Source: Trueperaceae bacterium
Lineage (GTDB): Bacteria > Deinococcota > Deinococci > Deinococcales > Trueperaceae
Direction: 5' to 3'
Length of the DNA stretch: 7,483 nucleotides
Assembly: GCA_024636105.1 (NCBI GenBank)
Contig: JAGXHO010000121.1
Location: forward strand, 1-7,483
Part shown: in pieces, positions 1 through 5,104 of the stretch
Numbering within the stretch: position 1 is the stretch's first letter
How the letters are laid out: every line of letters starts with the position of its first letter
The notes under the pieces: generated by a model
What the model saw: the letters and a program-made list of their open reading frames with translations, nothing else
What the model was told of the DNA's origin: nothing
Database searches by the model: none
Program-made: the position numbers and the translations under genes

Positions 1-1182
1 CTGCGCGACGCCGTCGGCGGCGAAGAACGGGGCGAAGGCCGAGAACCCGAGCAGGACGAGCGCGGTCGTGAGCCAAACGGCCCGCGGCCGGCGCGCCACC
101 AGGGCGGCGACCTTCGCCCAGACGCCACCCGTGTGCACGACGGGCGCTGCGCGCACCGCGCTCGCCTCGCGCCGCGGCGGGAACGGCCAGAAGGCCGCCC
201 GGCCGACGAGCGCGAGCAGCGCCGGCAGGAAGGTCAGCACCGCGACCATGGCGACCGCGATGCCCACCGCGGCGACCGGCCCGAGCGCTTTGTTCGAATT
301 CAGGTCCGACAGGAGCAGCACCAGGACGCCGCCGATGACGGTGCCGCCCGAGGCCAGGACCGGCTCGAAGGCCCCGCGCCATGCGCGCCGCACCGCCGAT
401 ACGACCGAGTCCTCCGCGCGCAGCGCCTCGCGGAAGCGGGCCACGAGCAACAGCGAGTAGTCGGTGGCCGCGCCGATCACCAAGATGAACAGGATGCCCT
501 GCGCCTGCCCGTTGAGGGTGATCCAACCCCACTTGGCCATGAAGTAGACGGCGACCACGGCGTTCGCCAGCGCGGCCACAGAAGCGAGCAGCACCAGCAG
601 CGGCAGCACCGGGCTGCGGTACACGACCAGCAGGATGAGGAGGACGGCGACGACGGTGACGACGAGGAGGATGCCGTCGATGGCGCCGAACGCGGACACC
701 AGGTCGGCGACGAAGCCCGCGGGTCCGGTCACGAAGGCGGTAGCGCCGCCCGGGAGCTCGCCGAAGGCCTCGCGCAGGGCCGGTACGACGATCGCCGGCT
801 CACCGTCGACCGAGACGAACGCCTGGAACGCGACCGGCTCGTTCGACGAATTGCGTGCGCTCGAGGGGAGCAGCGGCGATCCGGCGCCCACGCCGTCGAG
901 CGCGCGGGCCGCCTCGAGGCGCTCGGTCAGGGCCGCCTGCAGCTCGGCGTCGGCGCCGCCGGGCACCTCGACGACGACGATCGCCGGCGCTCCGCCGCCG
1001 TCGCCGAACGCCGCCTGCAGGTCGAGCGTGCGGGTCGACTCGGCGTTGGCGGGCAGGAAGTCGGTCTGCGACGTCGACTGGACGTCCGCGAGCAGTCCGA
1101 AGAACGGGCCACCCACGCCGCTGCCGGCCAGCCAGACGAGCGTGACGACGAGCGGTAGCACGAAGCGGAAGAACCTTGGCAT
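1..1182 (-). CDS. MMPL/RND-family membrane transporter, N-terminal part (cut by left edge)
   Basis: The frame stays open from the ATG at 1182 to the left edge (394 residues, no stop), so the C-terminal half lies outside the window. Residues 5-22 form a first membrane helix. Residues about 30-165 are a polar extracytoplasmic domain. A dense cluster of helices follows at about 168-188, 191-215, 228-247, 278-291 and 300-327, then a basic cytoplasmic stretch (336-345) and another helix at 368-388. The segment GAATDYSLLLVARFREAL (residues 237-254) is the family hallmark; its Asp241-Tyr242 pair corresponds to the proton-relay DY of MmpL transporters. This half-length fits a full protein of roughly 700-800 residues. 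Such proteins are proton-driven exporters of lipids or drugs in the cytoplasmic membrane; the substrate cannot be read here. The start is supported by GGAGGGGG ending 10 nt upstream. A TetR-like operator dyad lies about 100 bp upstream. It is the most distal gene on this strand. Confidence 0.92.
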   Translation of the reverse strand, partial: MPRFFRFVLPLVVTLVWLAGSGVGGPFFGLLADVQSTSQTDFLPANAESTRTLDLQAAFGDGGGAPAIVVVEVPGGADAELQAALTERLEAARALDGVGAGSPLLPSSARNSSNEPVAFQAFVSVDGEPAIVVPALREAFGELPGGATAFVTGPAGFVADLVSAFGAIDGILLVVTVVAVLLILLVVYRSPVLPLLVLLASVAALANAVVAVYFMAKWGWITLNGQAQGILFILVIGAATDYSLLLVARFREALRAEDSVVSAVRRAWRGAFEPVLASGGTVIGGVLVLLLSDLNSNKALGPVAAVGIAVAMVAVLTFLPALLALVGRAAFWPFPPRREASAVRAAPVVHTGGVWAKVAALVARRPRAVWLTTALVLLGFSAFAPFFAADGVAQ

Positions 1183-1192
1183 GGCGTCGGAG

Positions 1193-1200
1193 CCCCCTCC
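1193..1200 (-). promoter_or_regulatory. Ribosome binding site of the MMPL transporter
   Basis: On the minus strand GGAGGGGG ends 10 nt before the ATG at 1182. It fixes the start of the transporter and marks this gene as leadered, unlike several neighbours that lack any Shine-Dalgarno sequence. Confidence 0.6.
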
Positions 1201-1280
1201 ACCGAGGCGAGCGGTCGCCGCCGCCTCGGACCGCGCCACCTGCCCATGGCTGGCGGCACGCACCGTTCATACCGGCGCTC

Positions 1281-1296
1281 CACCTAACGTTTGGTA
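1281..1296 (-). promoter_or_regulatory. TetR-operator-like inverted repeat upstream of the MMPL gene
   Basis: The minus strand reads TACCAAACGTTAGGTG, an imperfect dyad of the form ACCNAAC-GTTNGGT with 6 of 8 positions matched between the half-sites. Dyads centred on AACGTT and of this length are typical of TetR-family operators, and TetR regulators commonly control MMPL/RND exporters. The site lies 99 bp upstream of the transporter start. No tetR gene is visible in the window, so the partner would have to lie elsewhere. The operator assignment is inference; the dyad itself is seen. Confidence 0.4.
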
Positions 1297-1428
1297 GGCT
1301 GGACCCGATTCCTGATCGACCCGGTGGTTCGTACGCTCGAAGTGCGACGCCGACGGCACCTACCCGCCGAACGTGACGAGGACGACCAACGCGAACCACA
1401 GCGCGCACGCCAAGCCCCTCCCAATACG

Positions 1429-1462
1429 TCGATGACCCCCGCCGGAGGGCGGGGGTCATCGA
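1429..1462. terminator. 15-bp perfect hairpin downstream of tRNA-Ala, probable terminator
   Basis: Positions 1429-1443 are perfectly complementary to 1448-1462, giving a 15-bp GC-rich stem with a 4-nt loop. It begins 5 nt beyond the CCA end of the tRNA on the minus strand, where a terminator or processing signal is expected. Neither strand has a proper U-tract after the stem (the minus strand continues CGTATTGGG), so it is not a textbook intrinsic terminator. It could serve as a U-less terminator, a 3' processing/stability element, or a roadblock separating the tRNA from the downstream MMPL gene. Confidence 0.5.
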
Positions 1463-1467
1463 AGAAC

Positions 1468-1543
<76 letters not shown>

Positions 1544-1566
1544 ACGCGCGTGCGTGAGCGAACCGA

Positions 1567-1595
1567 AGTGTACCGGCGGGCCCGGACCCTGTCAA
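1567..1595 (-). promoter_or_regulatory. Promoter of tRNA-Ala (TTGACA, 17-nt spacer, TACACT)
   Basis: On the minus strand a perfect -35 hexamer TTGACA (1590-1595) is followed by exactly 17 nt and then TACACT (1567-1572), which matches TATAAT at 4 of 6 positions. The predicted transcription start, about 7 nt beyond the -10, leaves a short 5' leader before the mature tRNA end at 1543. It lies in the 140-bp gap after the rplS stop and is the best sigma-70-type promoter in the window. Confidence 0.75.
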
Positions 1596-1683
1596 CCAGC
1601 GCCGGGGACTCCATCCACCGTCCTCGAAGCGACCGCGCGAACCCGAGGAGCGATCCGCGCGGCCAAGCAGCGTTGCGTGCCGA

Positions 1684-2100
1684 TCAGGCCTTGTCGGCCT
1701 CGCGAACCGCGCGCGCGGCGGCGCGGTCGGCTTCCTGACGGCCGGTGTCGGTGCGCAGACGCGCGGCCTTGCCGCGGAGCTCGCGGAGGTAGTAAAGCTT
1801 GGCGCGGCGCGTACGGCCCCGCTTGACGACGGCGATGGCGTCGATCAGCGGCGAGTTGATCGGGAACACGCGCTCCACGCCCTCACCGGCCGACACCTTG
1901 CGGACGGTGATCGTCGAACGCGCGCCACGGCCGTTCTTGCGGGCGATCACGACGCCCTCGAAGGCCTGGACGCGGGTCCGGTTCCCCTCGACCACCTTGT
2001 AGTCGACGCGGATGGTGTCGCCCGTGTCGAACTCCGGATGATCGTCGCGCATGGAGGGCTGCTCGATCGAGCGCAGGATGGCGCCTTTGTTGTACTTCAT
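1684..2100 (-). CDS. rplS: 50S ribosomal protein L19
   Basis: This 138-residue protein carries the L19 signature throughout: a [23 protein letters not shown] segment, then [19 protein letters not shown] and the near-invariant [15 protein letters not shown]19 sits at the 30S-50S interface and contributes to an intersubunit bridge. I chose the ATG at 2100 (MKYNKGAIL) because GGAG ends 6 nt before it. The in-frame ATG at 2106 abuts the GGAG, and the one at 2127 has no site. The acidic and basic tail after the conserved core makes it longer than the usual 115-120 residues, as in Deinococcus L19, which the sequence resembles from memory. In many genomes rplS follows rimM and trmD; here it stands apart, preceded by an aldo/keto reductase gene and followed by tRNA-Ala. 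Confidence 0.98.
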   Translation of the reverse strand: MKYNKGAILRSIEQPSMRDDHPEFDTGDTIRVDYKVVEGNRTRVQAFEGVVIARKNGRGARSTITVRKVSAGEGVERVFPINSPLIDAIAVVKRGRTRRAKLYYLRELRGKAARLRTDTGRQEADRAAARAVREADKA

Positions 2101-2106
2101 GGTCAT

Positions 2107-2110
2107 CTCC
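2107..2110 (-). promoter_or_regulatory. Ribosome binding site deciding the rplS start
   Basis: Minus-strand GGAG lies 6 nt before the ATG at 2100 and directly against the ATG at 2106. The spacing therefore favours 2100. Confidence 0.55.
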
Positions 2111-2148
2111 AGGTGCCGGTCGGGCACGGGCCGCAGGGGCGGTGGCCG

Positions 2149-2160
2149 GCGCCTAGGCGC
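2149..2160. repeat. Perfect 12-bp palindrome in the rplS leader
   Basis: GCGCCTAGGCGC is a perfect 12-bp palindrome 49-60 nt upstream of the rplS start. It lies within the transcribed leader if the candidate promoter at 2204-2233 is real. It could be a protein-binding site or chance in GC-rich DNA. As RNA it would form only a loopless dyad, so a stable hairpin from it alone is unlikely. Confidence 0.35.
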
Positions 2161-2203
2161 ACGGCGTCGCCGCGGGGCGGACGCTCCACGGCACAGCCTT
2201 GAG

Positions 2204-2233
2204 AGCGTAGCGCATATGGGCCCTCCGGCGCAA
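2204..2233 (-). promoter_or_regulatory. Candidate rplS promoter (TTGCGC, 18-nt spacer, TACGCT)
   Basis: On the minus strand TTGCGC (2228-2233) is followed by 18 nt and TACGCT (2204-2209), a TANNNT box like those of the other genes here. It would give a leader of about 95-100 nt. The -35 match is only half consensus, so this is a candidate. It sits just after the end of the aldo/keto reductase gene. Confidence 0.35.
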
Positions 2234-2247
2234 CAAGCTGTATGGGT

Positions 2248-3282
2248 TCAGCCCGCCTCGTGCGACTCGGCCCAGATGTTCAGGCCGCTGTCCGTGGCGA
2301 ACCGATCGATGGCGGCGAGCTCGTCGGCGTCGAACGCGAGTCCATCGAGCGACGCCACGTTCTCGGCGATCTGCTCAGCGCTGCTCGCCCCGATCAGGAC
2401 CGACGTGATCCGCGCATCGCGCAGGCACCAGACCAGCGCCATCTGCGCGAGCGACTGACCGCGCCCCAGGGCGAGCTCGTTCAAGGAGCGGACCTTCGCC
2501 AGCACTTCCTCGCGCAGGAACTCCTGCCGGAAGCTCCCGGAGGTCTTGGCCCGCGCCGTCTCCGGGACCTCGCCCAGGTACTTGGTCGTCAGCAGGCCCT
2601 GTGCGAGCGGCGAGAAGACGATCGCACCGGCGCCCACGTCCTCCAAGGCGTCGAGAAGATCGGCCTCGATCCAGCGGTTGAGCAGCGAGTAGGAAGGCTG
2701 GTGGATCAGGAGCGGCACGCCCATCTCGCGCAGCAGCCGGCTCGCCTCGCGGGTCTTGGCCGCCGAGTACGACGAGACGCCGGCGTACAGCGCCTTGCCC
2801 TGCTGGACGGCGCTCGCAAGCGCCCCCATCGTCTCCTCCAGCGGCGTCTCGGGGTCGTAGCGGTGGCTGTAGAAGACGTCGACGTAGTCGAGCCCCATGC
2901 GCTCGAGGCTGGCATCCAGGCTCGAGAGCAGGTACTTGCGCGACCCCCACTCGCCGTACGGGCCGTCCCACATGCGGTAGCCGGCCTTGGTGCTGATGAC
3001 GAGCTCGTCGCGGTAGGGCGCCAGGTCGCGCGCCAGGACCTCGCCGAACTGCTCTTCGGCCGATCCGGGCGGCGGGCCGTAGTTGTTGGCGAGGTCGAAG
3101 TGCGTGATGCCCAGGTCGAACGCCGTCCGCACCATCGCGCGCACGTCGTCGAAGGCGGTTCCGTGCCCGAAGTTCTGCCACAGGCCGAGGGAGACGGCCG
3201 GAAGCTTCAGACCGCTGCGGCCGCAGCGACGGTAGGTCATGGCGTCGTACCGGGCGGGGTCGGGCCAGCTCGTTTCGCTCAT
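2248..3282 (-). CDS. gpr: Aldo/keto reductase, YghZ/MgrA type (L-glyceraldehyde 3-phosphate reductase)
   Basis: This is a 344-residue TIM-barrel oxidoreductase that aligns by eye along its whole length with E. coli YghZ (Gpr/MgrA). Shared blocks are YRRCGRSGLKLPAVSLGLW (17-35), FDLGITHFDLANNYGPPPGS (55-74), ISTKAGY, SRKYLLSSLDASLERMGLDY (114-133), HQPSYSLLNRW and TSVLIGAS. The catalytic tetrad reads Asp63, Tyr68, Lys99 and His140. The C-terminal 293-309 region is the NADPH phosphate-binding segment. The E. coli enzyme reduces L-glyceraldehyde 3-phosphate and methylglyoxal with NADPH in the cytoplasm. The ATG at 3282 matches the family N-terminus (the RYDAMTYRRCG stretch follows), which excludes the internal Met15. 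No Shine-Dalgarno is obvious; TAGGAT lies 6 nt before the ATG, suggesting a leaderless transcript. It is divergent from the flavin reductase gene. Exact substrate is inferred from homology. Confidence 0.93.
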   Translation of the reverse strand: MSETSWPDPARYDAMTYRRCGRSGLKLPAVSLGLWQNFGHGTAFDDVRAMVRTAFDLGITHFDLANNYGPPPGSAEEQFGEVLARDLAPYRDELVISTKAGYRMWDGPYGEWGSRKYLLSSLDASLERMGLDYVDVFYSHRYDPETPLEETMGALASAVQQGKALYAGVSSYSAAKTREASRLLREMGVPLLIHQPSYSLLNRWIEADLLDALEDVGAGAIVFSPLAQGLLTTKYLGEVPETARAKTSGSFRQEFLREEVLAKVRSLNELALGRGQSLAQMALVWCLRDARITSVLIGASSAEQIAENVASLDGLAFDADELAAIDRFATDSGLNIWAESHEAG

Positions 3283-3288
3283 GCGCCC

Positions 3289-3294
3289 ATCCTA
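3289..3294 (-). promoter_or_regulatory. Leaderless -10 box (TAGGAT) of the aldo/keto reductase
   Basis: TAGGAT on the minus strand ends exactly 6 nt before the ATG at 3282, so transcription would start at or next to the A of ATG. No clear -35 hexamer is visible at 16-19 nt. The call rests on the repeated spacing seen at 3343, 4470 and 6810. Confidence 0.5.
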
Positions 3295-3342
3295 GGCCGT
3301 GCGGCCGACGCGGTGCCGCCCGTCTGGGCCTCGGTCAGCCGG

Positions 3343-3348
3343 TAGCCT
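3343..3348 (+). promoter_or_regulatory. Leaderless -10 box (TAGCCT) of the flavin reductase gene
   Basis: TAGCCT ends 6 nt before the ATG at 3355, and no Shine-Dalgarno is present. It faces away from the TAGGAT box of the divergent gene, with 48 bp between the two boxes. Confidence 0.5.
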
Positions 3349-3354
3349 GCGCGC

Positions 3355-3978
3355 ATGGAACTCGACCCCGCCAGCCTGCCGCCCCGCGACCGCCACTTGC
3401 TGCTCACCGGCCTGGTCGTGCCGCGACCGATCGCTTGGGTGAGCACCCTCGCCGCCGACGGCACGCCGAACCTGGCGCCGTACAGCTTCTTCGCGCTGGT
3501 CTCCTCGGCCCCGGCTACGGTGGTCGTGTCGGTCGGGAGCCGCCGAGGCATCCCCAAGGACACGCTGGTCAACGCCGAGGCGACCGGTGAGCTCGTGATC
3601 AACGTCGTCGGCCGCGAGCTGGCGGCCGCGATGAACGCGACGTCGGTCGAGGCCGGTCCGGAGCTCGACGAGTTCGCGTACGCCGGGGTCACGGCGGCGC
3701 CGAGCGTGGCCGTGCGGCCGCCGCGGGTGGCGGAGGCGCGCGCCCATCTCGAGGCGCGCGTGGTGCAGGTGGTGCCGATCCCGGACGATGCCGGCCACGT
3801 CGCGAACCGACTGATCGTGGCGCGGATCGTGCACGTGCACCTCGACGACGCGCTGTTCGACCGGCCCCACCGCGTCGACGTCCGCGGACTCGACCCGGTC
3901 GCCCGACTCGCGGGGCTCACGTACGCGGGGATGGGCGAGCTGTTCGACCTCGCGCGTCCCGAAGCGCCGGGCACCTGA
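3355..3978 (+). CDS. Flavin reductase-like FMN-binding split-barrel protein
   Basis: The 207-residue product begins with the family block LTGLVVPRPIAWVST-(x)8-NLAPYSFF (17-46). In that family this block builds the FMN pocket. KDTLVN (68-73), TGELVINVV (78-86) and the C-terminal LDPVARLAGLTYAGMGELF segment (179-197) are also typical. The family (DIM6/NTAB, flavin reductase-like) includes NAD(P)H-dependent flavin reductases feeding monooxygenases as well as FMN proteins of unknown role, and the sequence alone does not separate these. Length is normal for the family, with no signal peptide or membrane helix, so it should be cytoplasmic. The start is set by the TAGCCT box 6 nt upstream. It ends 14 bp from the stop of the convergent thioredoxin-like gene, with no hairpin seen between them. 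A link to quinone or flavin redox chemistry of the nearby operon is inference. Confidence 0.9.
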   Translation: MELDPASLPPRDRHLLLTGLVVPRPIAWVSTLAADGTPNLAPYSFFALVSSAPATVVVSVGSRRGIPKDTLVNAEATGELVINVVGRELAAAMNATSVEAGPELDEFAYAGVTAAPSVAVRPPRVAEARAHLEARVVQVVPIPDDAGHVANRLIVARIVHVHLDDALFDRPHRVDVRGLDPVARLAGLTYAGMGELFDLARPEAPGT

Positions 3979-3992
3979 GCGCGGGCCCTCCC

Positions 3993-4463
3993 TCAGCCGC
4001 CGACGTCCGCGCCCCACCCCTCGACCACATAGCCGAGGCGGGTGAGCGCGTTCTCCTGGGAACCGTAGACGCTTCGCTCGACGCGCCCGGTCGCGTCCCA
4101 CACCCACCAGTGCGGGGTTCCGTCGGCACCCATCCCCTCGGCCCAAGCGCCGCTCAGGTCGAGGGCGACCGAGAACGGCAGGGCGGCGAAGGTGGTGGCG
4201 TAGTGGACGAGCCGGGGTTCGACTTCGTCGCGCGTCCAGCGCTTGTGCCCGTAGGCCGTGTGCACGGCGAACAGCGTGGCGCGGTCGCCGATCGCCGGCG
4301 CAAGCCGCTTGAGCCACGGCAAGGCCCGCCCCACGCACCCAGCGCACTCGAGATTGAAGGCCACGGCCAGGCCGGGTCGTCCCCAGGTCTCCGGAGGGGT
4401 GAGCGGGGTCCCGTGGACCCAGTCGGAGAGCCAATCGGTTGGGGTCGCGGCGGTTTCGCTCAT
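3993..4463 (-). CDS. Small thioredoxin-like protein with CAGC motif
   Basis: This 156-residue protein lacks a signal peptide or membrane segment. LAVAFNLECAGCVGRALPWLKRLAP (32-56) has the shape of a thioredoxin-fold beta strand, a redox CxxC (Cys40-Ala-Gly-Cys43) and the following helix. GTPHWWVWDATGRV (115-128) supplies the expected cis-proline (Pro117) and the next beta strands, as in TlpA/AhpC-like domains. These two cysteines are the only ones. The likely role is cytoplasmic disulfide reduction or peroxide-linked redox chemistry, but partner and substrate are unknown. The open frame extends upstream to an ATG at 4511. I prefer 4463 because TACGCT lies 6 nt before it, the pattern shared by neighbouring genes, and the extra 16 residues (basic, low complexity) overlap the intergenic promoter region. 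It is divergent from the MarR-led operon and convergent with the flavin reductase gene. Confidence 0.82.
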   Translation of the reverse strand: MSETAATPTDWLSDWVHGTPLTPPETWGRPGLAVAFNLECAGCVGRALPWLKRLAPAIGDRATLFAVHTAYGHKRWTRDEVEPRLVHYATTFAALPFSVALDLSGAWAEGMGADGTPHWWVWDATGRVERSVYGSQENALTRLGYVVEGWGADVGG

Positions 4464-4469
4464 AGCTCG

Positions 4470-4475
4470 AGCGTA
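4470..4475 (-). promoter_or_regulatory. Leaderless -10 box (TACGCT) of the thioredoxin-like gene
   Basis: On the minus strand TACGCT ends 6 nt before the ATG at 4463, and no Shine-Dalgarno is visible. It supports this start over the in-frame ATG at 4511. Confidence 0.5.
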
Positions 4476-4542
4476 CCGGCCGATGCGACCGGTCGTCCGG
4501 GCGGACGCCACCCGAGTCGCACGATCCGTGTCGCGCCCCCGC

Positions 4543-4571
4543 TTGACCCGGCCGCGATCGCCGAGTAACTT
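4543..4571 (+). promoter_or_regulatory. Promoter of the MarR-mhqO-mhqD operon (TTGACC, 17-nt spacer, TAACTT)
   Basis: TTGACC (4543-4548) matches the -35 consensus at 5 of 6 positions. It is followed by exactly 17 nt and TAACTT (4566-4571), a TANNNT -10. The predicted transcription start is about 4578, giving a leader of roughly 44 nt that contains the operator dyad and a GGGAGG ribosome binding site. Confidence 0.6.
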
Positions 4572-4574
4572 TTT

Positions 4575-4595
4575 GATATCGAACGGTTCGACATC
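4575..4595. promoter_or_regulatory. Operator-like 21-bp dyad, probable MarR autoregulatory site
   Basis: Left half GATATCGAAC (4575-4584) and right half GTTCGACATC (4586-4595) flank a single central G and match as an inverted repeat at 9 of 10 positions. The site begins 4 nt after the -10 box and covers the predicted transcription start, ideal for repression by the MarR protein encoded next. Both halves contain ATNTCGAA, resembling the ATCTCGAA half-site I recall for Bacillus subtilis MhqR, although the centre-to-centre spacing differs by 3 bp. A weaker partly overlapping dyad continues to 4604 (GAACGGTTC paired with GAGTCGTTC), so two dimers might bind. Confidence 0.65.
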
Positions 4596-4611
4596 GAGTC
4601 GTTCGCGTTCC

Positions 4612-4617
4612 GGGAGG
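4612..4617 (+). promoter_or_regulatory. Ribosome binding site of the MarR gene
   Basis: GGGAGG ends 4 nt before the ATG at 4622, slightly close but clear. It shows that this gene is translated from a leadered mRNA. Confidence 0.6.
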
Positions 4618-4621
4618 TCCG

Positions 4622-5104
4622 ATGCCCAACCGCCACCGCGGCTCCGACGCCGAGCGGCGCGTGCTCGACGCCTACGTCAAGCTCTCCCGCGCGCTCGCCA
4701 CCGTCGACGCGGCCATCCACCGGCCGCTCGCCGACGCCGGCTTGACCGCCAGCCGCTTCGGCGCGCTCGAGGCGCTCTGGCACCTCGGGCCGCTCAACCA
4801 ACGCGACCTCGGCCGCAAGATCCTCAAGTCGAGCGGCAACGTCAGCGTGGTGGTCGACGGCTTGGAACGCGACGGTCTGGTCGCCCGCGAACGCGCCGCG
4901 GCCGACCGCCGCAACGTGATCGTGTCGCTCACCGACGCCGGCCGCACCCGCATCGAGGCCGTCTACCCCGCCCACGTGGCGCGCCTCGTCGCCGCGTTCG
5001 CGCACCTGCACGCCGATGACGTAGAGCGCCTCGCCCAGCTCGCCAAGGCGCTCGGCACCCGCAACGCCCCCACGCCCACCGTCCCTCAGGAGGAACCCGC
5101 ATGA
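4622..5104 (+). CDS. MarR-family transcriptional regulator, MhqR-like
   Basis: This 160-residue protein has the MarR winged helix. The segment LNQRDLGRKILKSSGNVSVVVDGLERDGL (58-86) holds the positioning and recognition helices. VARERAAADRRNVIVSLTDAG (87-107) forms the wing with the conserved DRR (95-97) and LT-x-x-G ending. Flanking helices (about 10-35 and 115-145) would form the dimer interface. It contains no cysteine at all, so it cannot sense oxidants by a thiol switch as OhrR or YodB do; ligand-induced derepression is more likely. It is the first gene of the block and overlaps mhqO by 4 nt (ATGA). A 21-bp dyad over its own promoter suggests autorepression together with mhqO and mhqD. 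The MhqR-like label comes from this gene context and the helix sequence. The inducer, perhaps a quinone or hydroquinone, is inference. Confidence 0.93.
   Translation: MPNRHRGSDAERRVLDAYVKLSRALATVDAAIHRPLADAGLTASRFGALEALWHLGPLNQRDLGRKILKSSGNVSVVVDGLERDGLVARERAAADRRNVIVSLTDAGRTRIEAVYPAHVARLVAAFAHLHADDVERLAQLAKALGTRNAPTPTVPQEEPA
5088..5093 (+). promoter_or_regulatory. Strong ribosome binding site of mhqO inside the marR 3' end
   Basis: AGGAGG ends 7 nt before the ATG at 5101 and lies within the last codons of the regulator gene. A consensus site combined with the ATGA overlap predicts efficient translation of the dioxygenase, probably more than of the regulator. Confidence 0.75.

Noticed and set aside
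133..1158. 341-codon plus-strand frame opposite the MMPL gene
   Set aside because: The product is rich in Arg, Asp, Glu and Gln with no domain. The minus strand encodes a clear membrane transporter with the GAATDY motif.
1360..1413. Possible 17-residue hydrophobic minus-strand micropeptide starting with TTG (ends ALVVLVTFGG)
   Set aside because: The GGGAGGGG in front is only 1 nt from the TTG, too close to initiate, and a short hydrophobic run of this size is plausible by chance in GC-rich DNA.
3979..3992. Search for a shared terminator between the convergent flavin reductase and thioredoxin-like genes
   Set aside because: The gap is only 14 bp and holds no stem-loop that I can support.
3292..4629. 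Long minus-strand frame of 445 codons across the flavin reductase and thioredoxin-like genes
   Set aside because: Its product is low-complexity and Arg-rich and crosses two well-supported genes on both strands, so it is a shadow.
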